A stretch of 64,000 bases of DNA from Nitratireductor soli (GTDB lineage Bacteria; Pseudomonadota; Alphaproteobacteria; Rhizobiales; Rhizobiaceae), in contig NZ_LFVY01000019.1 of the NCBI RefSeq assembly GCF_001050155.1, positions 1 through 64,000 of the forward strand, given 5' to 3'. The notes beneath the pieces are model-generated. The model saw nothing but the letters and a program-made list of their open reading frames with translations, was not told the origin of the DNA and searched no databases. The translations under genes were made by a program, and so were the position numbers. The stretch's first letter is position 1; each line of letters opens with the position of its first letter. Shown here in pieces: positions 9,054-18,430 of the stretch.

Positions 9054-10085
9054 ATGATGCCAACGCAACCCGCCCATGGCCACCCCTTGTCGGAAAACGC
9101 CCCGGACAAATCCGTCTCGATCGTCGCACGCACGCCCGGCCTGAACGCGCGCGCAATCGAATGCGTGGTGACCGTGCCGACCTTCAAACGGCCGCAACAG
9201 CTCCTGGACACGCTCCATTCGCTCGCCGCGCAGAAGACAGGGCGGCGCTTCGCGGTGATCGTCATGGAAAACGAGGCGGAGAAGCGCGAGGGCGCGACGG
9301 CGGCGTGTGCGCCCTTCGAGGAAGGCGTCTTTTCCGGACTGGTCGTCATCGCGCATCGTCGCGGCAATTGCCACGCCTACAATGCGGGCTGGGAAACGGC
9401 GCTCGAGGAATTCCCGGACTTCCGCTATCTGGCGGTCATCGACGACGACGAGATCGCCTCGCCCGACTGGCTGGAAAACCTGTGCCGCACGGCCGAAGCG
9501 CTGAACGCCGATATCGTCGGCGGGCCGCAAGTGCCCGTCTTCGCCGCGCCGGAGCATGGGCGCTGGGCAACGCATCCCGTGTTCGCCCCGCACTACGACA
9601 GGACCGGGCCGGTGCCGGCGCTTTATTCCTCGGGGAACCTGCTGATTTCGCGCGCTGTGCTCACGGCGATGCCACGCCCGTTTCTCGACCTGAAGTTCAA
9701 TTTCATGGGCGGCGGCGATTCGGATTTCCTCAGCCGCGCCGCGCAGAAGGGCTTTCGCCTCGCCTGGTGCGCCGAGGCGATCACCCAGGAGATCGTGCCG
9801 GCACGGCGCGTCGAGGCGGACTGGATCCGCGCCCGCGCCCTGCGCAACGGCGTCATCTCGACGCTGGTGGAAAAGAAGAAGCGCGCCGAAGAGCGTTTCG
9901 GCGCGCTGCGTGTTTTCGCCAAGAGCCTGGCCCTGCTCGGCCTGTCGCCGTTGCGCGGGCTTGGCCGGCTGTTGTCGACCGGATCGCTTTCGACGGCGAT
10001 GTATCCTGTCTATGTGGGGCTCGGTCGGGTGCTCGCCGAGTTCGGCTACGCCAACGAACAGTATCGCGAACCCGAGAAGAACTGA
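9054..10085 (+). CDS. Glycosyltransferase family 2
   Basis: A 343-residue GT-A fold transferase. The start of the domain is VVTVPTFKRPQQLLDTLHSL, and the nucleotide-sugar/metal motif is VIDDDEIASPDW (DDDE). The segment NLLISRAVL followed by FNFMGGGDSDFLSRA is typical of GT2 acceptor-side loops. No transmembrane segment is obvious, so it probably works at the cytoplasmic face of the membrane with the flippase system. It is divergent from the GT4-like gene with a 149-bp gap and is followed by proC. The start could also be the second ATG, one codon later. Confidence 0.88.
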   Translation: MMPTQPAHGHPLSENAPDKSVSIVARTPGLNARAIECVVTVPTFKRPQQLLDTLHSLAAQKTGRRFAVIVMENEAEKREGATAACAPFEEGVFSGLVVIAHRRGNCHAYNAGWETALEEFPDFRYLAVIDDDEIASPDWLENLCRTAEALNADIVGGPQVPVFAAPEHGRWATHPVFAPHYDRTGPVPALYSSGNLLISRAVLTAMPRPFLDLKFNFMGGGDSDFLSRAAQKGFRLAWCAEAITQEIVPARRVEADWIRARALRNGVISTLVEKKKRAEERFGALRVFAKSLALLGLSPLRGLGRLLSTGSLSTAMYPVYVGLGRVLAEFGYANEQYREPEKN

Positions 10086-10160
10086 GACACCGCCCGCTGT
10101 TGCAATGTGCGTCCGCTCGCGGCATTGCTGGGAGGCATTGATCACGGGAGAGCAACATCC

Positions 10161-10973
10161 ATGGGTAAATCGGTCATTCTCGTCGGCTGCGGCAATATGG
10201 GCTACGCCATGCTCAAGGGCTGGATGGCAGCCGGCAAACTGGCCTCCGGCGACGCCACCGTGATCGAACCGAACGACGACCTGCGCGACCGCGCAGCCAG
10301 GCTCGGCGTGTGGGTCGCCGGCACGGCCGATGGATTGCCGGCCGATGCCACGGCCGATCTCGTCATCTTCGCCGTCAAGCCACAGGTGATCCGCGAGGTC
10401 GCGCCGCCCTATGCGCGTTTTGCCGGCAAAGCGACTTTCGTCAGCGTCCTGGCTGGAACGGGAACCGCGACATTCGAGGAAATTCTCGGCCGCAACGCCG
10501 CCGTGATGCGCTGCATGCCGAACACGCCGGCGGCAATCGGCAAGGGCATGATGGTGTTGTTCTCGAACCGCAATGTTACCGACGAGGCCAAGACCTTCGT
10601 CAGCGCGCTTCTGGGCGTCAGCGGCGCGGTGACGACCATCGACAATGAGGAACTGATGGACGCGGTGACCGCCGTTTCAGGCTCAGGACCGGCCTATGTG
10701 TTCCACTTCATCGAGTGCTTGACGGCTGCCGGCGAAAAGGCCGGCCTGCCGAAGGAGACGGCCAAACTGCTTGCCATGCAGACGGTCTACGGCGCGGCCA
10801 GCCTCGCCAGGGAGAGCGACGACACGCCGGGGCGCCTGCGTGAACAGGTGACCAGCCCGAACGGCACAACGGCGGCAGCGCTGTCGGTGCTGATGGGCGA
10901 AAACCGCCTTCTCGACCTGGTGAGCGATGCGGTGGACGCTGCCAAGAAGCGGTCTATCGAACTAGGGAAGTAG
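10161..10973 (+). CDS. proC: Pyrroline-5-carboxylate reductase
   Basis: A 270-residue cytosolic enzyme that reduces 1-pyrroline-5-carboxylate to proline with NAD(P)H. It has the N-terminal nucleotide-binding loop ILVGCGNMGYAMLKGW, the substrate motif VSGSGPAYVFHFIE and the C-terminal LREQVTSPNGTTAAAL. The last is normally SPGGTT, so Gly is replaced by Asn here. The start at 10161 was chosen because the protein then begins right at the Rossmann strand, and GGGAG lies 10 bases upstream; the open frame extends 18 codons further. Confidence 0.95.
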   Translation: MGKSVILVGCGNMGYAMLKGWMAAGKLASGDATVIEPNDDLRDRAARLGVWVAGTADGLPADATADLVIFAVKPQVIREVAPPYARFAGKATFVSVLAGTGTATFEEILGRNAAVMRCMPNTPAAIGKGMMVLFSNRNVTDEAKTFVSALLGVSGAVTTIDNEELMDAVTAVSGSGPAYVFHFIECLTAAGEKAGLPKETAKLLAMQTVYGAASLARESDDTPGRLREQVTSPNGTTAAALSVLMGENRLLDLVSDAVDAAKKRSIELGK

Positions 10974-11010
10974 GCGGGCGAACTGGGGGCGTCGGCGCTC
11001 GCCCAAAAAC

Positions 11011-12330
11011 CTACCCGGCGCCGAACACCATCGCGTCCTGCTTCGCCCGCAGCGCGACGAGCCGCGAGGCCGGGTCGGGCGCAGCGTTCTCGTAGGTCAG
11101 CAATTTACCCTTCCTCACCGGCGCGGTGATGGTCCCGCCCTCGAGCAGGCCGCAAGGGATAGCTTTCGCCGCACGGGCTTCCGCCGCCGTCATGATCCAC
11201 GAGCGGTAGGAATATTCGCCGATGGCGTCGAGCGTGTCGCCGGGCTGCAGATCCTTCTTGGCCACCGCGCAGACCTCCGCCACCGGCTTGTCGAGCGGCA
11301 CCATGTCCGCCTTGCCGTAGAGCACCGCGCGAGCGCAGGTCAGCGGCACTTCCAGCGAGGTCAGATGATAGGGGCGGAAGAAGGTGTAGTAGGGCCCGGC
11401 GCCGAGCTTCAGATCGTTCATGCGCTCGCGCAGGCGCGGATGATCCATTTCGGCGATGACGAAGACGCCGGGCGCGACGCCCTTGCCGACGGTGAAATCG
11501 ACGCAGCCCTTTTTCGACAGGACACCGCCATCGGCCACGGGACAAAGGACGCCCGACAGTTCCTCGCGGCTGGCGGCCGGGCCATGCATGCCCGGTCTGT
11601 CGGGGACGAGGCCGGTGGCGTTGGCGATCGCCGCCATCTCGACCATGGTCTTCGACCCGTCGACGAACTCGACCAGCATGCGCACATTCATGTTGCGGCG
11701 CTCGGCTTCCTCGGCATAGTCGTCGGGTATCGCGTCGATGTTGAGCGGGTTGTTCTTGCCCTTGCCGGCGGCGACGATGTCGTGGCCCATGGCCGAGACG
11801 AACTCGATCAGCTCCATGCAGGAGGACGGCTCGTCGCCGGCGCCCACCGAATAGGTGACGCCGAGCCGGTCGGCCTCGCTCTTCAGGTAGGCGCCGATGG
11901 TGACGTCGGCCTCGACATTCATCATCACCAGGTGCTTGCCGGCCTGCATGGCGTTGAGGCCGATCTCGGCGCCGACCGCCGGCTTGCCGGTGGCGTCGAT
12001 CACCACGTCGACCATCTCGTTCTCGGCGACCAGCAGGGAATCGCCGACAAGAGCGGTCTTGCCGGCGCGGATCGTGTCGCTGATGGCGCCCATTGTTGCC
12101 GCCTCGGCGGCGCTTTCGGCGGCAAGGCCGGCGATCTCGATGGCGGCGGCGGCGCGCTCGGGCCTTGTGTCGGCGATGGCGGCGACCTCGATGCCCTTCA
12201 TCCGCGCCACCTGCGTGACGATGTCGGTGCCCATCTCGCCGCAACCGATCAGGCCGATGCGCACCGGCCTGCCTTCTTCCGCGCGCTGCGCCAGATCGCG
12301 CGCCAAACCTGTCAGGGCCACATTGGTCAT
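11011..12330 (-). CDS. Homoserine-dehydrogenase-like NAD(P) oxidoreductase with C-terminal SAF domain
   Basis: A 439-residue protein. The N-terminus is a Rossmann fold (VRIGLIGCGEMGTDIV, then VVIDATGKPAVGAEIG) as in homoserine dehydrogenase and Gfo/Idh-type enzymes. The C-terminal part (about 345-400, PLDKPVAEVCAVAKKDLQPG then AIPCGLLEGGTI) resembles a SAF domain, found in sugar-acid dehydratases and FlgA-like proteins. Such proteins are widespread in Proteobacteria, but I know no settled reaction for this one. The start at 12330 has an AGGAGGA ribosome binding site 8 bases away. It lies 56 bp downstream of the Lrp gene on the same strand. Confidence 0.75.
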   Translation of the reverse strand: MTNVALTGLARDLAQRAEEGRPVRIGLIGCGEMGTDIVTQVARMKGIEVAAIADTRPERAAAAIEIAGLAAESAAEAATMGAISDTIRAGKTALVGDSLLVAENEMVDVVIDATGKPAVGAEIGLNAMQAGKHLVMMNVEADVTIGAYLKSEADRLGVTYSVGAGDEPSSCMELIEFVSAMGHDIVAAGKGKNNPLNIDAIPDDYAEEAERRNMNVRMLVEFVDGSKTMVEMAAIANATGLVPDRPGMHGPAASREELSGVLCPVADGGVLSKKGCVDFTVGKGVAPGVFVIAEMDHPRLRERMNDLKLGAGPYYTFFRPYHLTSLEVPLTCARAVLYGKADMVPLDKPVAEVCAVAKKDLQPGDTLDAIGEYSYRSWIMTAAEARAAKAIPCGLLEGGTITAPVRKGKLLTYENAAPDPASRLVALRAKQDAMVFGAG

Positions 12331-12386
12331 CGGCTTGTTCCTCCTGTCACGATTGAAGCGAGATAGAGAGGCGGCGGCGGGACTTG

Positions 12387-12866
12387 TCAACCGGGCCCGG
12401 TCTGCACGGGAACGGCGCTGTGCTGCTTGATGTCCTTCAGCACCAGATTGGTGCGCACATTGGCGATGCCCGGCAGGCGGAACAGGAAATCTTCCAGAAA
12501 GCGGTTGTAGGCGGCCAGATCCCGGCAGACGACGCGCAGATGATAATCCGCCTCGCCCGTCGTCGAATAACAGTCGAGCACCTCCGAGCGGCGGCGGATC
12601 TCGGCGATGAACGTGTCGACATGCCGGTGGTCGTGCCGCGTCAGCGTGACGTGGACGATAGCCTGGAAGCCGAGGCCGGATTTCTCGATGTCAAGCAGCG
12701 CCGAATATCGGCGGACCAGCCCGGCCTCCTCCAGGGCGCGCACGCGCCGCCAGCAGGCCGAAGTGGACATGCCGGCGCGCTCGGCAAGCTCCTGGTTGGA
12801 CAGGCGGCAATTCTCCTGCAGCGCGTCGAGAAGCCGGCGATCCTGCTCGGTGAGTTTTTCTGGCAT
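12387..12866 (-). CDS. Lrp/AsnC family transcriptional regulator
   Basis: A 159-residue regulator. The N-terminal helix-turn-helix is LSNQELAERAGMSTSACWRR, followed by the RAM ligand-binding domain with HVTLTRHDHRHVDTF, YSTTGEADYHLRVVC and the end motif NVRTNLVLKDIKQ. It is divergent from the indolepyruvate oxidoreductase gene, separated by 142 bp that contain a Lrp-type site. It therefore probably controls aromatic or branched-chain amino-acid degradation through that enzyme. A TTG start at 12884 is possible, but the ATG at 12866 fits the family start (LTEQDRRLLDAL) better. Confidence 0.93.
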   Translation of the reverse strand: MPEKLTEQDRRLLDALQENCRLSNQELAERAGMSTSACWRRVRALEEAGLVRRYSALLDIEKSGLGFQAIVHVTLTRHDHRHVDTFIAEIRRRSEVLDCYSTTGEADYHLRVVCRDLAAYNRFLEDFLFRLPGIANVRTNLVLKDIKQHSAVPVQTGPG

Positions 12867-12908
12867 CGGCTGAAAACTTCCCAATCAGTTCGATTTGAAA
12901 CCAAGAAT

Positions 12909-12923
12909 CGGTAAATTCTACCA
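12909..12923. promoter_or_regulatory. Candidate Lrp-family binding site
   Basis: CGGTAAATTCTACCA matches 12 of 15 positions of the Lrp consensus YAGHAWATTWTDCTR and has a GGTA/TACC dyad. It lies midway between the divergent Lrp gene and the indolepyruvate oxidoreductase gene, where a site controlling both would be expected. Binding is inferred. Confidence 0.5.
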
Positions 12924-13008
12924 TATTGAAGCCCGTTACCGCCATATCTGGCAGGAAATTTCAGCCTGTCCGGTTTAGAATCTCTCCAAACTCAGTTGGA
13001 GGAGCCGC

Positions 13009-16000
13009 ATGACCGTGCACCACAAGGCGGGCGAGCTCGCGCAATACCGGCTCGAGGATCGCTACACCCAGAAAACAGGCCGCGTCTTCATGACCGGCAC
13101 GCAGGCGCTGGTGCGCGCGGCCCTCGACCAGGCGCGCCGCGACAAGGCGGCCGGGCTCGACACGGCCGGCTTCATCTCCGGCTATCGCGGCTCGCCGCTG
13201 GGGGCGCTCGACCTGGAGTTATGGCGCGCCAAGAAGCGAGTCGAGGACGCGCATATCGAATTCCTGCCGGCGGTCAATGAAGACCTCGCCGCCACCGCCG
13301 TGCTCGGCAGCCAGCAGGTGGAGACCAACCCGAAGCGCCAGGTCGAGGGCGTGTTCGGCCTGTGGTACGGCAAGGGCCCCGGCGTCGACCGCTCCGGCGA
13401 CGCGCTGAAGCACGGCAATGCCTATGGCTCCTCGCCGCATGGCGGCGTGCTGGTCGTCGCCGGCGACGACCATGGCTGCGTCTCATCCTCCATGCCGCAC
13501 CAATCCGATGTCGCCTTCATGGCCTGGTTCATGCCGACGCTGAACCCGGCAGGCATCGACGAGTATCTGCAATTCGCCGAATACGGCTATGCTCTGTCCC
13601 GCTTCTCCGGCATGTGGGTCGGCTTCAAGGCCATCTCGGAAACCGTCGAATCGGCCGCTTCCTTCGATCTTCCCGCCGACCGCGTCTTCAAGACCCCCGA
13701 TTTCACGCCGCCGCCCGGCGGGCTGCATTATCGCTGGCCGGACCTGCCCGGTCCGCAGATCGAGGAGCGGATGGAGGCGAAGAAGCATGCGGTGCTCGCC
13801 TTCGCCGAAGCCAACCCGATCGACCGGCACATCTACGATGTCAGGCACGCGCATTTCGGCATCGTCACCACGGGCAAGGCGCATCTCGACCTGATGGAGG
13901 CGCTGCGTCTCATCGGCGTCGGCGAAAAAGAATGCCGCAAGCTCGGCATCGACATCTTCAAGGTCGGCATGGTCTGGCCGCTGGCGCGGCGCGAGGCGCT
14001 GGCCTTCGTGCGCGAAAAGGAAGAAGTCCTCGTCATCGAGGAGAAGCGCGGCATCGTCGAAAGCCAGTTCAAGGAGTATTTCTACGATTGGCCGGGCGAC
14101 AAGCCGAAGCGCATGGTCGGCAAGCGCGACGAGGCCGGCGAGCGGCTGGTGCCATGGACCGGCGAGTTATCGCCGCGCCTCCTGTTACCCATCGTGGCGA
14201 AGCGGCTGGACGGCATATTCCCCGGCCATGGCTTCGTCGAACGGGCGGAAGCGATCCTCGCCCGGCCCGCCATCTCCCTGCAGGTCGAGGGCGCCACCCG
14301 CACCCCCTATTTCTGCTCCGGCTGCCCGCACAACATTTCGACGAAAGTTCCCGAAGGCTCCCAGGCACTGGCCGGCATCGGCTGCCATTTCATGGCGAGC
14401 TGGATGGACCGCGAGACCTCCTCGCTGATCCAGATGGGCGGCGAAGGGGTCAATTGGGCCGCGTCTTCCCTGTTCACCGGCAAGAACCACGTGTTCCAGA
14501 ATCTCGGCGAAGGCACCTGGTATCATTCGGGCTCGATGGCCGTCAGGCAGGCGGTCGCCGCCGAGGCGAACATCACCTTCAAGATCCTCTACAACGACGC
14601 CGTCGCCATGACCGGCGGCCAGCCCGTCGACGGGCCGGTCAGCGTGCAGGGCATCGCGCATGCCTCGCGCGCCGAGGGCGTCGAGCGCATCGCGCTCGTC
14701 TCCGACCAGCCGGACAAATTTCGAGCCGGCGATCTCCCCACCGGTGTCACCATTCACCACCGGCGCGAGATGGACGCCGTGCAGCGCGAATTGCGCCAGG
14801 TGAAAGGCGTTTCCGTCCTCATCTACGAGCAGGCCTGCGCCACCGAAAAGCGCCGCCGCCGCAAGCGTGGCCAGATGGAAGACCCGAAGAAATTCGTCGT
14901 CATCAACGACCTGGTCTGCGAGGGCTGCGGCGACTGTTCGGTGGAATCGAACTGCCTGTCCGTCGAGCCGAAGGAAACCGAGTTCGGCACCAAGCGGCAG
15001 ATCAACCAATCGTCCTGCAACAAGGATTTCTCCTGCCTCAACGGCTTCTGCCCGAGTTTCGTCACCGTCGAGGGGGCCGCGCGGCGCAAGCGCACCGGCA
15101 TGGAAGTCGACCTGACCGCGCTCGCCGCCGATCTTGCGGAGCCGGAATTACCGGGACTGGAAAAGCCGTTCGACCTTCTCATCACCGGTGTCGGCGGCAC
15201 CGGCGTCGTGACGGTCGGCGCGCTCGTCACCATGGCCGCGCATCTGGAGGGCAAGGGATCGAGCGTGCTCGATTTCACCGGCTTCGCGCAGAAGTTCGGC
15301 CCGGTTCTGTCCTATGTGCGGTTGGCCGACAAGCCCGCGGCGATCCACCAGGTACGCATCGACAAAGGGGCGGCGGACGCGCTGATCGGCTGTGACATCG
15401 TCGTCTCCTCCTCCCCCAAAGCGTCGGCCAGCTACCAGCCGGGCATGCGCGCCGCCGTCAATCTCGCCCAGATGCCGACCGGCGACATCGTCCGCAAACG
15501 CGATGCGAGCCTCAGGGTCGACGCGCGGCTCGCGGCGATCGAGGGTGTCACCGGCGCTGAAAACCTCGCCGCCATGGACGCCAACCGCCTTGCCGAAAAA
15601 CTGATGGGCGACACGGTGTTCGCCAATGTGATGATGCTCGGCTTCGCCTGGCAGATGGGGCTGGTGCCGGTGTCGCTCAACGCACTGGCGCAGGCCATCG
15701 AGCTGAACGGCGTGGCGGTGGAGAAGAACCACCGCGCCTTCCTGATCGGCCGCCTCGCCGCCGCCAAGCCGGAAGCCATGGCGGAATTGATCGGCCCGAA
15801 GCCGGTTGCCGATCAGACCCTGGATCAGATCGTCAGCCGCCGCGAAGCCTTCCTGACCGACTACCAGGATGCCGCCTATGCGGCGCGCTACCGTCGCCTC
15901 GTCGACCGGGTGCGCGCGGCCGAGGTGCCGCTCGGCACCGACGCGGTTTCGGCCGCGGTCGCCAAGTCGCTGTTCAAGCTGATGGCCTACAAGGACGAAT

Positions 16001-16440
16001 ATGAGGTCGCCCGCCTGCACATGGAGACCGGCTTCACAGAGCGGCTGGCGCAAGAGTTCGAGGACGGCTACCGCATCGTCCATCATCTGGCCCCGCCGTT
16101 CCTCGCCGCGGCCAAGGACGCGCGCGGGCGGCCGCTCAAGCGCGCCTTCGGCCCCTGGGTGCGCCTGCCCTTCCGCCTCCTTTCGCGATGCAAGCGCCTG
16201 CGCGGCACTCCCTTTGATCCCTTCGGCTACACCGCCGAACGGCGCATGGAGCAGGGACTGATCGGCTGGTACGAGGCGCAGGTGGAGACCGCCTTGCAGC
16301 GTCTCGACGCCGGCAATGCGGCAATGCTTGCCGAGGCGCTGGCCCTGCCGATGCAGATTCGTGGCTACGGTCCGGTGAAGGAGGAAGCGGCGGCGCGCGC
16401 AATAAAGCAAGTGGACGCGCTGCTGGCCCCGCAGACCTGA
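13009..16440 (+). CDS. Indolepyruvate:ferredoxin oxidoreductase, fused alpha-beta form
   Basis: A 1143-residue thiamine-diphosphate enzyme that oxidatively decarboxylates aryl- or branched 2-oxo acids to acyl-CoA, passing electrons to ferredoxin. The N-terminal domain carries GFISGYRGSPLGALDLELW. The thiamine-binding region includes FCSGCPHNISTKVPEGS and GGEGVNWAA. A cysteine-rich segment (about 645-690: CEGCGDCSVESNCLSVEP, then SSCNKDFSCLNGFCPSF) would hold an Fe-S cluster. The gamma-type domain follows with GVGGTGVVTVG. Archaea have separate IorA and IorB; the single long chain is typical of Proteobacteria. GGAGGAG precedes the ATG. It is divergent from an Lrp regulator. Confidence 0.95.
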   Translation: MTVHHKAGELAQYRLEDRYTQKTGRVFMTGTQALVRAALDQARRDKAAGLDTAGFISGYRGSPLGALDLELWRAKKRVEDAHIEFLPAVNEDLAATAVLGSQQVETNPKRQVEGVFGLWYGKGPGVDRSGDALKHGNAYGSSPHGGVLVVAGDDHGCVSSSMPHQSDVAFMAWFMPTLNPAGIDEYLQFAEYGYALSRFSGMWVGFKAISETVESAASFDLPADRVFKTPDFTPPPGGLHYRWPDLPGPQIEERMEAKKHAVLAFAEANPIDRHIYDVRHAHFGIVTTGKAHLDLMEALRLIGVGEKECRKLGIDIFKVGMVWPLARREALAFVREKEEVLVIEEKRGIVESQFKEYFYDWPGDKPKRMVGKRDEAGERLVPWTGELSPRLLLPIVAKRLDGIFPGHGFVERAEAILARPAISLQVEGATRTPYFCSGCPHNISTKVPEGSQALAGIGCHFMASWMDRETSSLIQMGGEGVNWAASSLFTGKNHVFQNLGEGTWYHSGSMAVRQAVAAEANITFKILYNDAVAMTGGQPVDGPVSVQGIAHASRAEGVERIALVSDQPDKFRAGDLPTGVTIHHRREMDAVQRELRQVKGVSVLIYEQACATEKRRRRKRGQMEDPKKFVVINDLVCEGCGDCSVESNCLSVEPKETEFGTKRQINQSSCNKDFSCLNGFCPSFVTVEGAARRKRTGMEVDLTALAADLAEPELPGLEKPFDLLITGVGGTGVVTVGALVTMAAHLEGKGSSVLDFTGFAQKFGPVLSYVRLADKPAAIHQVRIDKGAADALIGCDIVVSSSPKASASYQPGMRAAVNLAQMPTGDIVRKRDASLRVDARLAAIEGVTGAENLAAMDANRLAEKLMGDTVFANVMMLGFAWQMGLVPVSLNALAQAIELNGVAVEKNHRAFLIGRLAAAKPEAMAELIGPKPVADQTLDQIVSRREAFLTDYQDAAYAARYRRLVDRVRAAEVPLGTDAVSAAVAKSLFKLMAYKDEYEVARLHMETGFTERLAQEFEDGYRIVHHLAPPFLAAAKDARGRPLKRAFGPWVRLPFRLLSRCKRLRGTPFDPFGYTAERRMEQGLIGWYEAQVETALQRLDAGNAAMLAEALALPMQIRGYGPVKEEAAARAIKQVDALLAPQT

Positions 16441-16480
16441 CCTGAAGCGCCGCGATACTTCCGTCAGACAACCATGACGT

Positions 16481-16505
16481 GGACCAGGCACGAGATGCCT
16501 GATCC
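16481..16505 (+). terminator. Terminator-like hairpin after the indolepyruvate oxidoreductase gene
   Basis: GGACCAGGCA and TGCCTGATCC pair around CGAGA with one mismatch, 40 bases after the stop codon. No T-run follows, so this is a hairpin or processing site rather than a proven intrinsic terminator. The rest of 16441-16599 holds no recognisable riboswitch. Confidence 0.4.
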
Positions 16506-16599
16506 TCCATCCGAACTACGCCCTATTCCGCATCGTTCTTGCGCTTGCTCCAAGCTTATGCAAGGAGCATCCTCAAGCGGGGTGTTTTAGGAGTATTCC

Positions 16600-17616
16600 A
16601 TGTTTTCATTTTCACGCAGAACCTTTGGTGTATTGGCTTTTGCCGGTGCAGTCGCATTCACGACCGGCGCATTTGCCGCCGACAAGATCAATGTCGGCAT
16701 CCTGTCGCTGACATCGCACTCGCCCAGCATCATAGCCGAAGCCAAGGGCTATTTCACCGAGCAGGATCTGGAGGTCGAGTTCATCTCCTTCCAGGCGGCG
16801 CAGCCCATGGCGGTGGCCATCGCCTCGGGCGATGTCGATTTCGGCATGACGGCGATTTCCGGCGGGCTGATCAGCCTGGCGGACAAGGGTGTCATCAAGA
16901 TCATCGGCGGCGCGCTCCAGGAAACGCCGGAGATCGAGGGCCAGAAGATCATCGTCTCGAAGGCCGCCCATGACGCCGGCGTGACCACGCCTGCCGCACT
17001 GAAGGGCCGCAGCTTCGGCATCACCACCACCGGCTCCTCCTTCCATTACATGGCACACAAGATCGCCGACAAGGAAGGGTTCGACCGGGCGGAAATCCAC
17101 CTGAAACCCCTGCAGAAAGTACCGGCCGTCATCGCCGCGCTGAAGAGCGGGCAGATCGATGCCTGGTCGATCGTGCCGAACATCGCCGGCCCGCTGACAA
17201 AGGGGCCGGAAGTGGTCGAGATCGGCAAGATCGCCGACTACATCGACAATTACCAGGTTACCACCGTGTTCACCTCGACCGCCAACGCAGAAGGCAAGCA
17301 GGAGCTGGTGAAGCGCTTCCTGGCCGGCCTCTCCAGGGGCATCGCCGACTACAATGCGGCGCTGGTCGACAAGTCCATGAGCGAGGAAGACATCGCGGCC
17401 ATCGTCGCCATGATCCACAAATACATCTATTCCGACCAGCCGATCGACAAGGCCGATCCGCGCATCCGCGCCGGCGCCATGCGCATCAACGAGAATGCGG
17501 TGCTGAGCCTGGCGAGCGTCGAAGACCAGCTCGAATGGTTCAAGTCGGAGGGTCTGGTTCCCGAGGGCATCACCATGGACAAGCTGGTCGATACCAGCTT
17601 CGTCGAAACCCGCTAG
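16600..17616 (+). CDS. NMT1/THI5-like ABC transporter substrate-binding protein (NitT/TauT type)
   Basis: A 338-residue periplasmic binding protein with a signal peptide (FSRRTFGVLAFAGAVAF, probable cleavage after TGAFA). The mature part begins DKINVGILSLTSHSPSIIAE and includes AVAIASGDVDFGMTAISGG and PAALKGRSFGITTTGSSFHY, typical of the nitrate/sulfonate/taurine-type NMT1 family. It is the first gene of a three-gene importer with the ATPase (17660) and permease (18420). The ligand is not readable from sequence; taurine, other sulfonates, pyrimidine precursors and aromatic acids are all known for the group. Confidence 0.88.
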   Translation: MFSFSRRTFGVLAFAGAVAFTTGAFAADKINVGILSLTSHSPSIIAEAKGYFTEQDLEVEFISFQAAQPMAVAIASGDVDFGMTAISGGLISLADKGVIKIIGGALQETPEIEGQKIIVSKAAHDAGVTTPAALKGRSFGITTTGSSFHYMAHKIADKEGFDRAEIHLKPLQKVPAVIAALKSGQIDAWSIVPNIAGPLTKGPEVVEIGKIADYIDNYQVTTVFTSTANAEGKQELVKRFLAGLSRGIADYNAALVDKSMSEEDIAAIVAMIHKYIYSDQPIDKADPRIRAGAMRINENAVLSLASVEDQLEWFKSEGLVPEGITMDKLVDTSFVETR

Positions 17617-17620
17617 CGTT

Positions 17621-17649
17621 CTCGCCGCCCCGCAAGGAGGGGCGGCGAG
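17621..17649 (+). promoter_or_regulatory. Perfect 11-bp hairpin between binding-protein and ATPase genes
   Basis: CTCGCCGCCCC and GGGGCGGCGAG pair perfectly around a 7-base loop, starting 4 bases after the stop codon at 17616. Such hairpins commonly stabilise the upstream binding-protein mRNA or attenuate the downstream genes. A ribosome-binding-like AAGGAGG lies across the loop and the right arm, 19 bases from the ATPase ATG, which is rather far to serve it. Confidence 0.6.
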
Positions 17650-17659
17650 CGGCCAACCG

Positions 17660-18430
17660 ATGCAGCTCGTTCTCCAAAACATCAGCCACCGCTACGGCGG
17701 CACCACCGTGCTCGAAGACATCTCTTTCACCGTGGATGACGGCGAGATCGTCTGCATCGTCGGCCCGTCGGGCTGCGGCAAATCCACCCTGCTGCGGATT
17801 GCCGGCGGGCTTGAGCAGCCGGGCGCCGGCGCGGCGCTGATTTCCGGCGCGCCGCCGGAGGGGTCGCTCAATCCGCTGACCTATATTTTCCAGGATTTCG
17901 CCCTGCTGCCCTGGCGCACCGTGGAGGATAATGTCAGCCTGGTGCTGGAAGACCACGGGATCGAGCGCCGGGAGCGGCGCTCCATCATTGCCGACGTGCT
18001 CGCACGCACCAATCTTGCCGATTTCGCCAAGGCGCTGCCGCGCCAGCTTTCCGGCGGCATGAGGCAGCGCGTGGCGATTGCCCGCGCGCTGGCCGTCAAG
18101 CCCGCCATCATGCTGATGGACGAGCCGCTTTCGGCGCTCGACAGCCAGACGCGCGAATTGCTGATGGACGATCTGATCGCCCTGTGGAGCCGGGAGCGGT
18201 TTTCCGCCTGCTACGTGACGCACAATCTCAATGAAGCCGTGCGGCTTGGGCGGCGCATCGTCGTCCTGTCGCGCCGGCCGGGCCGCATTCGCGAAGTGGT
18301 CGAGATCGACATGCCGCTCACCGAGCGCGCCGCGCGGCTTGGCGAACTGGAGACGCTGCAGCGCCGCGTCTGGGAGATCATGCGCGAGGAAGCGCGCGAG
18401 GCCGACCGGGAGATTTCCGATGTCGCATGA
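17660..18430 (+). CDS. ABC transporter ATP-binding protein (NitT/TauT type)
   Basis: A 256-residue cytoplasmic ATPase that powers the importer. Walker A is GPSGCGKST (about residue 35), the Q-loop region is YIFQDFALLPWR, the signature is [15 protein letters not shown] and Walker B is IMLMDEPLSALD, followed by the switch histidine in YVTHNLNEAVRLG. Q-loop and D-loop spacing are as in SsuB/TauB. It follows the binding-protein gene after a strong hairpin, and its last 11 bases overlap the permease start, indicating translational coupling. Confidence 0.95.
   Translation: MQLVLQNISHRYGGTTVLEDISFTVDDGEIVCIVGPSGCGKSTLLRIAGGLEQPGAGAALISGAPPEGSLNPLTYIFQDFALLPWRTVEDNVSLVLEDHGIERRERRSIIADVLARTNLADFAKALPRQLSGGMRQRVAIARALAVKPAIMLMDEPLSALDSQTRELLMDDLIALWSRERFSACYVTHNLNEAVRLGRRIVVLSRRPGRIREVVEIDMPLTERAARLGELETLQRRVWEIMREEAREADREISDVA

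Noticed and set aside
13362-15395. A 677-codon plus-strand open frame
   Set aside because: It lies in another frame inside the indolepyruvate oxidoreductase gene, is Arg/Ala-rich without any domain, and is a by-product of high GC.
16441-16599. Possible TPP riboswitch before the NMT1/THI5-like gene
   Set aside because: The conserved TPP-riboswitch blocks (CTGAGA and the ACCTGATC-type region with its partner) are not present in the proper arrangement.
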